Notes under the pieces: generated by a model
What the model saw: the letters and a program-made list of their open reading frames with translations, nothing else
The model's database searches: none
What the model was told of the DNA's origin: nothing
In this document: one piece after another, positions 59,767 to 64,000 of the stretch
Layout of the letters: each line of letters begins with the position of its first letter
Numbering within the stretch: position 1 is the stretch's first letter
Assembly: GCF_005771535.1 (NCBI RefSeq)
Contig: NZ_VANU01000004.1
Coordinates: 1 to 64,000, forward strand
Direction of reading: 5' to 3'
From: Arcobacter arenosus
GTDB lineage: Bacteria > Campylobacterota > Campylobacteria > Campylobacterales > Arcobacteraceae
DNA length: 64,000 nt
Translations under genes and position numbers: made by a program

Positions 59767-61563
59767 TTGAATAATTATGGTATTGACATTTGGGCTGATG
59801 ATAACTTTATAATAGAAGATGGTGTTGTTAAAATTAACTATGCATCTAAGCCTTCATTAATTGAAATGGTAAAAGAGATAAGAGAGCAGGACTATAAAGG
59901 CCCTTTACTTTTTAGATTTCCACATCTTATACAAAAACAAATAGATAAGCTATTTAATCTATATAATAATGCTATAGATGAATATAATTATAAAGGAAAG
60001 TTCAATGCTGTATTTCCTTTAAAGGTTAATCAACTTCCAAACTTTATTCATCCATTAATAAAATGTGGTGAAAAATACAATTATGGATTAGAAGCTGGAA
60101 GTAAAGCCGAGCTTTTCTTAGCCATGACTTATAATAAATATGGTTCACCAATAACTGTTAATGGTTTTAAAGATAAAGAGATGATTCATTTAGCTTTTAT
60201 TGCGAAAAAGATGGGACATGATATTACTGTAATCATTGAAGGATTAAATGAACTTGAAACAATTTTAGAAGTTGAAAAAGAAACAAATTTACCAACTCCT
60301 AGTATTGGGATTAGAGTTAGATTATTTAATAGTGGAAGTGGTGCATGGGCAAAATCTGGTGGAATTGATGCAAAATTTGGATTAAGTTCAACGGAGATTC
60401 TTGAAGCCTTTGAGATGCTTGAAGAAAACAACTTATCTGATATGCTTACAATGATTCATTTCCATATTGGTTCAGCAATGAATACAATTAAGCCCCTTAA
60501 AAATGCCCTTAAAGAAGCTGGACATATCTATGCGGAATTAAAGAACCTTGGTGCTACAAAATTAAATGCTATTAACATTGGTGGTGGTTTAGCAGTTGAG
60601 TATTCTCAATTTCAAAGAACTTTACAATATAGCTTACAAGAGTTTGCAAATGATGTAATATTTACACTAAAAAATATTGCAAAACAAAAAGGGGTAGAAG
60701 AACCAAATATTTTTACTGAATCTGGTAGGTTTATTAGTGCCTCTTCGACTGTTTTAATTACTCCTGTTTTAGAACTTTTTACAGCAGAATTTGATGAAGA
60801 ACATTTAAGGTTAAAAGAGATTAACCCACCACTAATTGAAGAGCTAAGAGACCTATACAATGATATAAATTCAAAAACAGCACTTGAATATATGCACGAT
60901 AGTATTGATCACCTAGATTCATTATTAAAACTTTTTGATTTGGGTTATATTGATTTAGAAGATAGAAGTAATGCAGAAATTCTAACAAACCTAATTATTA
61001 AAAAAGCTATTTGGTTTTTAGAGGTTGATGATTATGATGAATTAAAAAGAATTGATAATAAGATTCAAGAAAAATATCTTGTTAACTTTTCAATTTTTCA
61101 ATCATTACCTGATTTTTGGGGTATAAAACAAGAGTTTCCTATTATGCCAATTACACATTTAAATAAAAACCCAACAAGAAGTGCATCTTTATGGGATATA
61201 ACTTGTGATAGTGATGGTGAAATTGGATTTGATCCAAATAAACCACTTTTTTTACATGATTTAGATTTAAAAAAAGAGGAGTATTATCTTGGTTTTTTCC
61301 ATGTAGGAGCATATCAAGATATATTAGGGATGAGACATAATTTATTCTCTCACCCAACAGAAATAAATGTTATATTTGAAAATAATGAGGTTAAACTAGA
61401 AAATATTCTAGAATCTCAAAAAATTATCGATATCCTTGAAGATATAGATTATGATACAAAACAGATAAAAGAGGTTTTAAAAAAGAATTTAGATAACAAT
61501 ACATATAAGATACTAAAAAAATATTTGCATGACAACAGTTATCTAAAAACAACTTGGAGCTAA
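59767..61563 (+). CDS. speA: Biosynthetic arginine decarboxylase SpeA
   Basis: A 598-residue PLP enzyme converting arginine to agmatine for polyamine synthesis. It begins NNYGIDIWADDNFIIEDGVV; the PLP Lys lies in NAVFPLKVNQL, followed by YGLEAGSKAELFLAM, GSGAWAKSGG, IHFHIGSAMN, AINIGGGLAVEYS, and the second substrate-binding segment with WDITCDSDGEI. The start is TTG 59767, with GAGGA about ten bases ahead, inside the hisS end region. Slightly shorter than the E. coli enzyme (about 630-660). cysE follows after one base. Confidence 0.96.
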   Translation: MNNYGIDIWADDNFIIEDGVVKINYASKPSLIEMVKEIREQDYKGPLLFRFPHLIQKQIDKLFNLYNNAIDEYNYKGKFNAVFPLKVNQLPNFIHPLIKCGEKYNYGLEAGSKAELFLAMTYNKYGSPITVNGFKDKEMIHLAFIAKKMGHDITVIIEGLNELETILEVEKETNLPTPSIGIRVRLFNSGSGAWAKSGGIDAKFGLSSTEILEAFEMLEENNLSDMLTMIHFHIGSAMNTIKPLKNALKEAGHIYAELKNLGATKLNAINIGGGLAVEYSQFQRTLQYSLQEFANDVIFTLKNIAKQKGVEEPNIFTESGRFISASSTVLITPVLELFTAEFDEEHLRLKEINPPLIEELRDLYNDINSKTALEYMHDSIDHLDSLLKLFDLGYIDLEDRSNAEILTNLIIKKAIWFLEVDDYDELKRIDNKIQEKYLVNFSIFQSLPDFWGIKQEFPIMPITHLNKNPTRSASLWDITCDSDGEIGFDPNKPLFLHDLDLKKEEYYLGFFHVGAYQDILGMRHNLFSHPTEINVIFENNEVKLENILESQKIIDILEDIDYDTKQIKEVLKKNLDNNTYKILKKYLHDNSYLKTTWS

Positions 61564-61564
61564 T

Positions 61565-62344
61565 ATGGAAGATAAAAAAAACATACATGAACTAATAAAA
61601 GAAAAAATTTTAAAAGAGGAAAAAGAGTTAGGTTTATGGAAACAGATAAAAGAGGATTTTTCTGTACCTAAACTTAACGACCCTGCCCTAGATTCAAGTT
61701 TTGAACTATTTTTTAATTATCCTGGGGTTTGGGCAATTATAAACCATAGAATTGCAAATAGACTTTATAATAAAGGATGGGTAAAACTATCAAGGGCAAT
61801 TGTTGGAATTGGTTCATTATTTACTAAAACAGATATACATCCAGCTGCAACAATAGGAAGAAGAGTATTTATTGACCATGCAATTGGAGTAGTTATTGGA
61901 GCAACTGCAATAATTGAAGATGATGTTTTAATCTATCAAGGGGTTACACTTGGTGGAGTAAGTCTTGATAGAGGGAAAAGACACCCTACTATTAGAGCAA
62001 ACTCTGTTATTGGAAGTGGAGCAAAAGTATTAGGAAACCTTGTAATAGGTAAAAATAGTAAAATTGGAGCAAATTCTGTAGTAATTTGCGATGTGCCTAA
62101 GAACTCAACAGCAGTTGGAGTTCCAGCCAAAATCATAAAAAGAGAAGATAAAAATGGAAGACTTAATCATAGTGATCTTCCAGATATCAACAAAGAGATG
62201 TTTGAATATCTATTAAAAAGAGTTGCCCTTTTAGAACATCATATGGATTCTTGTAAAGATGTTGATTTAGAAAAAGAGGAAAATGAATTAGAAAACATTT
62301 ATACAAAATTCATTAAAGCAATGAATTCAATTGAAAAAAAGTAA
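61565..62344 (+). CDS. cysE: Serine O-acetyltransferase CysE
   Basis: A 259-residue enzyme that acetylates serine for cysteine synthesis. The left-handed beta-helix hexapeptide repeats are evident from IHPAATIGRRVFIDHAIGVV through GVTLGGVSLDRGKRHPTI and IGANSVVICDVPKNSTAVGV; the catalytic His and Asp are in FIDHAIG and nearby. The C-terminal tail after residue 200 (LKRVALLEHHMDSC and an acidic helix) is longer than in many bacteria. It is one base after speA; a sulfur-type transporter gene follows. Confidence 0.95.
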   Translation: MEDKKNIHELIKEKILKEEKELGLWKQIKEDFSVPKLNDPALDSSFELFFNYPGVWAIINHRIANRLYNKGWVKLSRAIVGIGSLFTKTDIHPAATIGRRVFIDHAIGVVIGATAIIEDDVLIYQGVTLGGVSLDRGKRHPTIRANSVIGSGAKVLGNLVIGKNSKIGANSVVICDVPKNSTAVGVPAKIIKREDKNGRLNHSDLPDINKEMFEYLLKRVALLEHHMDSCKDVDLEKEENELENIYTKFIKAMNSIEKK

Positions 62345-62349
62345 CCTAA

Positions 62350-63093
62350 TTGATTGAACTTTTACTTTTTGGATTAATTACAGGTTTTGTATCCGGCTTC
62401 TTTGGTATTGGTGGAGGTACTATTTTAGTTCCAATGTTGATACTTTCTGGTTTTATTATCAAAGAGGCAATTGCAATCTCAATAATGCAAATGGTATTTA
62501 GTTCAATATATGGTTCATTTTTAAATGCAAAAAAAGCCAAAAACATCTTCAAAGATGGTTTTATTTTAGGAGTTGGAGGGTTTGTAGGGGGTCTTCAAAA
62601 TAGTTTTGTACACTCACTTGTATCAAATGAATTTTTACAATACTTATTTATTATAATAATTGTTTTATCAATTATCAAAATCTTTATCTCCCCTGCTCAA
62701 TCTTCACAAGAAGTTAAGAATCATAGTAAAGCCTCGTTATTTATAATAGGTTTTATTGTAGGTATTATAGCTATGAGTATTGGTGTAGGTGGTGCTATTA
62801 TGTTAATACCTCTTCTTGTAGGTGTTGCTAAGTATCCATTAAAAACTGCTACAAGTCTTAGTTTATTTTTTGTGATTTTTTCTTCAATTGCTGGATTTAT
62901 TTCTTTATCTTTAGCAGGACAAATGCTTTTTTATGAAGGGTTTATAGTTGGTTTAGCTTCACTTGTTGGGGTATATTTTGGAATAAAAATAAAAAATACA
63001 ACACCTATTACTTCATATAAACAATCAATCTTATTTTTAAATTTCTTAATTTTAATTACAATGATTTATGATACTTTTTTTAAAGTCTCTTAA
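62350..63093 (+). CDS. TSUP (TauE/SafE) family transporter
   Basis: A 247-residue membrane protein of the TauE/SafE family with about eight helices. The repeated signature is seen twice: LITGFVSGFFGIGGGTILVPML and FIVGIIAMSIGVGGAIMLIPLL. Members move sulfite, sulfoacetate or other organosulfur anions. The start is TTG 62350, five bases after cysE and with a weak ribosome site; the second TTG soon after is an alternative. Location after cysE suggests sulfur metabolism. Its end overlaps the aconitase-like gene on the other strand by four bases. Confidence 0.88.
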   Translation: MIELLLFGLITGFVSGFFGIGGGTILVPMLILSGFIIKEAIAISIMQMVFSSIYGSFLNAKKAKNIFKDGFILGVGGFVGGLQNSFVHSLVSNEFLQYLFIIIIVLSIIKIFISPAQSSQEVKNHSKASLFIIGFIVGIIAMSIGVGGAIMLIPLLVGVAKYPLKTATSLSLFFVIFSSIAGFISLSLAGQMLFYEGFIVGLASLVGVYFGIKIKNTTPITSYKQSILFLNFLILITMIYDTFFKVS

Positions 63094-64000
63094 ACAATAT
63101 CCTTTAAAATAAAAGGAACTAGACCGCCATTTTTATATATTTGAATCTCAAATTCATTATCAAGTCTAAGTTTTAACTTTATTTGATATATTTGCTCCCC
63201 TTTATATATAAAAGCATCTAATTTTAAATCTTTTTTAATTTCACTATTTTTAATATTTATTGACTCATAACCTTTTAGATTTAAAGATTTAATATCATCA
63301 TCAATAAATTGTAAAGGCAAAATACCCATTTTAATCAAATCTTTTCTATGATTCTCACCAAATGATTTTGCAATTATTGCTTTTACTCCTAAAAGTTTTG
63401 TAGCTTTTGCTGCCCAATCGTTTGTTTCTCCGATACCATAATTTTCATCTGCTATTATGATTAAGTCTTTTTGAGACTGATGGACTCTTTTTGACTTTTC
63501 ATAAAAAGATATGATTTCACCTGTTTTGAAGTCTTTTGTAAATGCACCCTCCTTTGATACCATCATATTTTTTATCTCATTTGTATCAAAAGCACCTAAA
63601 ACCATCAGCTTACTACATCCTCTTCTATCTTCAAAGGTTCCAAAATCAAAAGATTTTACACCTTTTTCTTGAAGAAAATTTGCAACATTAATATATGGAG
63701 TTATTTGAATATTTGAAGAGATATATTTAGTTTTTATCTCATTATTAAATAAAGCTAGAATTTCACCATTTTCAATATTTATTTTATCTTTAAAACTCTC
63801 TTCTTTAAAAGGAAATACCTGTACAAAACTAGAGTCATCATTCCATGGAAAAGATTCACTTTTCTCAACTATAATATCTTGCCATTTTTCATTTCCTAAA
63901 AAAATATTTTTATAAATATCTTTATATAAAGTATCATCAATTTTTTCCAAATACCTTAGAACTTCACTATGCTCTGGCCATAATTCATTTGGATTCAATT
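63090..64000 (-). CDS. Divergent aconitase-family protein, C-terminal part (5' end beyond window)
   Basis: The 303 visible residues align with the end of aconitase A/AcnD. Matching parts are FPWNDDSSFVQVFPF, GTFEDRRGC in place of YGSRRGNHE, and GIGETNDWAAKATKLLGVKAI for the swivel-domain GSGSSRDWAAKG. Several positions that bind substrate in active aconitases are changed: RRGNHEVMMRGTF has become RRGCSKLMVLGAF, GSGSSRD has become GIGETND, and the TTDHISPAG stretch is TKYISSN. The frame runs to the window edge, so the cluster-binding domain cannot be checked. It may be a non-catalytic or altered-substrate relative. It converges on the TSUP gene with a four-base overlap. Confidence 0.82.
   Translation of the reverse strand, partial: LNPNELWPEHSEVLRYLEKIDDTLYKDIYKNIFLGNEKWQDIIVEKSESFPWNDDSSFVQVFPFKEESFKDKINIENGEILALFNNEIKTKYISSNIQITPYINVANFLQEKGVKSFDFGTFEDRRGCSKLMVLGAFDTNEIKNMMVSKEGAFTKDFKTGEIISFYEKSKRVHQSQKDLIIIADENYGIGETNDWAAKATKLLGVKAIIAKSFGENHRKDLIKMGILPLQFIDDDIKSLNLKGYESINIKNSEIKKDLKLDAFIYKGEQIYQIKLKLRLDNEFEIQIYKNGGLVPFILKDIV

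Noticed and set aside
1-64000. tRNA, rRNA, CRISPR array, riboswitch (including a TPP type before thiD)
   Set aside because: No cloverleaf-like, rRNA-like or regularly spaced repeat sequence was seen on reading; only 30 bases precede thiD, too few for a TPP riboswitch.

Overview
The window looks like chromosomal DNA of a free-living or marine member of the Campylobacterota, most likely Arcobacteraceae (Arcobacter sensu lato). This rests on the very AT-rich sequence and AT-biased codon use, the dense ATGA and TAATG gene overlaps, histidine kinases with the HQWRQPL H-box, HslV with a short MFEA propeptide, a speA/cysE/hisS/tmk/coaD block, and T-tract promoters with only a clear TATAAT box. I see no rRNA, tRNA, CRISPR array, insertion sequence or prophage. 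Coding density is very high, and no gene-free stretch exceeds about 225 bases.

Region 1 (100-2118): an orphan PAS-rich sensor kinase. Region 2 (2250-9039): an eight-gene operon of short-chain dehydrogenase, NTF2-like protein, GPH-type transporter, secreted lipocalin, FAD amine-oxidase-like protein, DUF1365, cyclopropane-fatty-acid-synthase-like methyltransferase and DUF3833 lipoprotein. This is a lipid-modification cluster; in other phyla such clusters are tied to light and singlet-oxygen stress. Region 3 (9070-14026): thiD-thiE, a small CbiX-like chelatase, a phasin-like protein, an EAL protein, a UbiB/ABC1 kinase-like protein that appears to start at an ATA codon, and a DUF2805 protein. Region 4 (14030-16354): a Cache-GGDEF diguanylate cyclase and a retropepsin-like protein.

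Region 5 (16413-28293) is the highlight, a photoprotection island on the minus strand. From its 5' end it reads DUF523-DUF1722 (TudS/YbgA-like), CPD photolyase, CrtI-like FAD oxidoreductase, LytS-type kinase and LytTR regulator. A second promoter follows, then a TIGR01777 epimerase-like protein, an SRPBCC protein, ferrochelatase, a cytoplasmic THI5/NMT1-like protein, a PhrB-type cryptochrome lacking its FeS cysteines, cryptochrome DASH and a lipocalin lipoprotein. The two main promoters share a 10-base element placed at exactly the same distance from the -10 box, which suggests co-regulation, possibly by the embedded LytS/LytTR pair.

Region 6 (28369-35249): AEC transporter, cupin, AGCS amino-acid symporter, a two-component pair, aspartase, a one-domain asparaginase and a membrane microprotein. 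Region 7 (35320-40648): an efflux operon (TolC, adaptor, and an RND permease split into two genes at the TM6/TM7 boundary). Region 8 (40645-53772): two sensor kinases, then a long minus-strand housekeeping run whose gene order, 5' to 3', is rplI-hslV-hslU-hypothetical-tatD-mltD-rlpA-hisB-kdsC-lptC-lptA-engB-GNAT-kinase; tatD seems to start at ATC. Region 9 (53933-56716): a GNAT protein, a YeiH-type transporter, a CBS pair and a serine-recombinase-like protein without its catalytic residues. Region 10 (56940-63093): ubiX-coaD-tmk-hisS-speA-cysE-TSUP transporter. The window ends inside a divergent aconitase-family gene.
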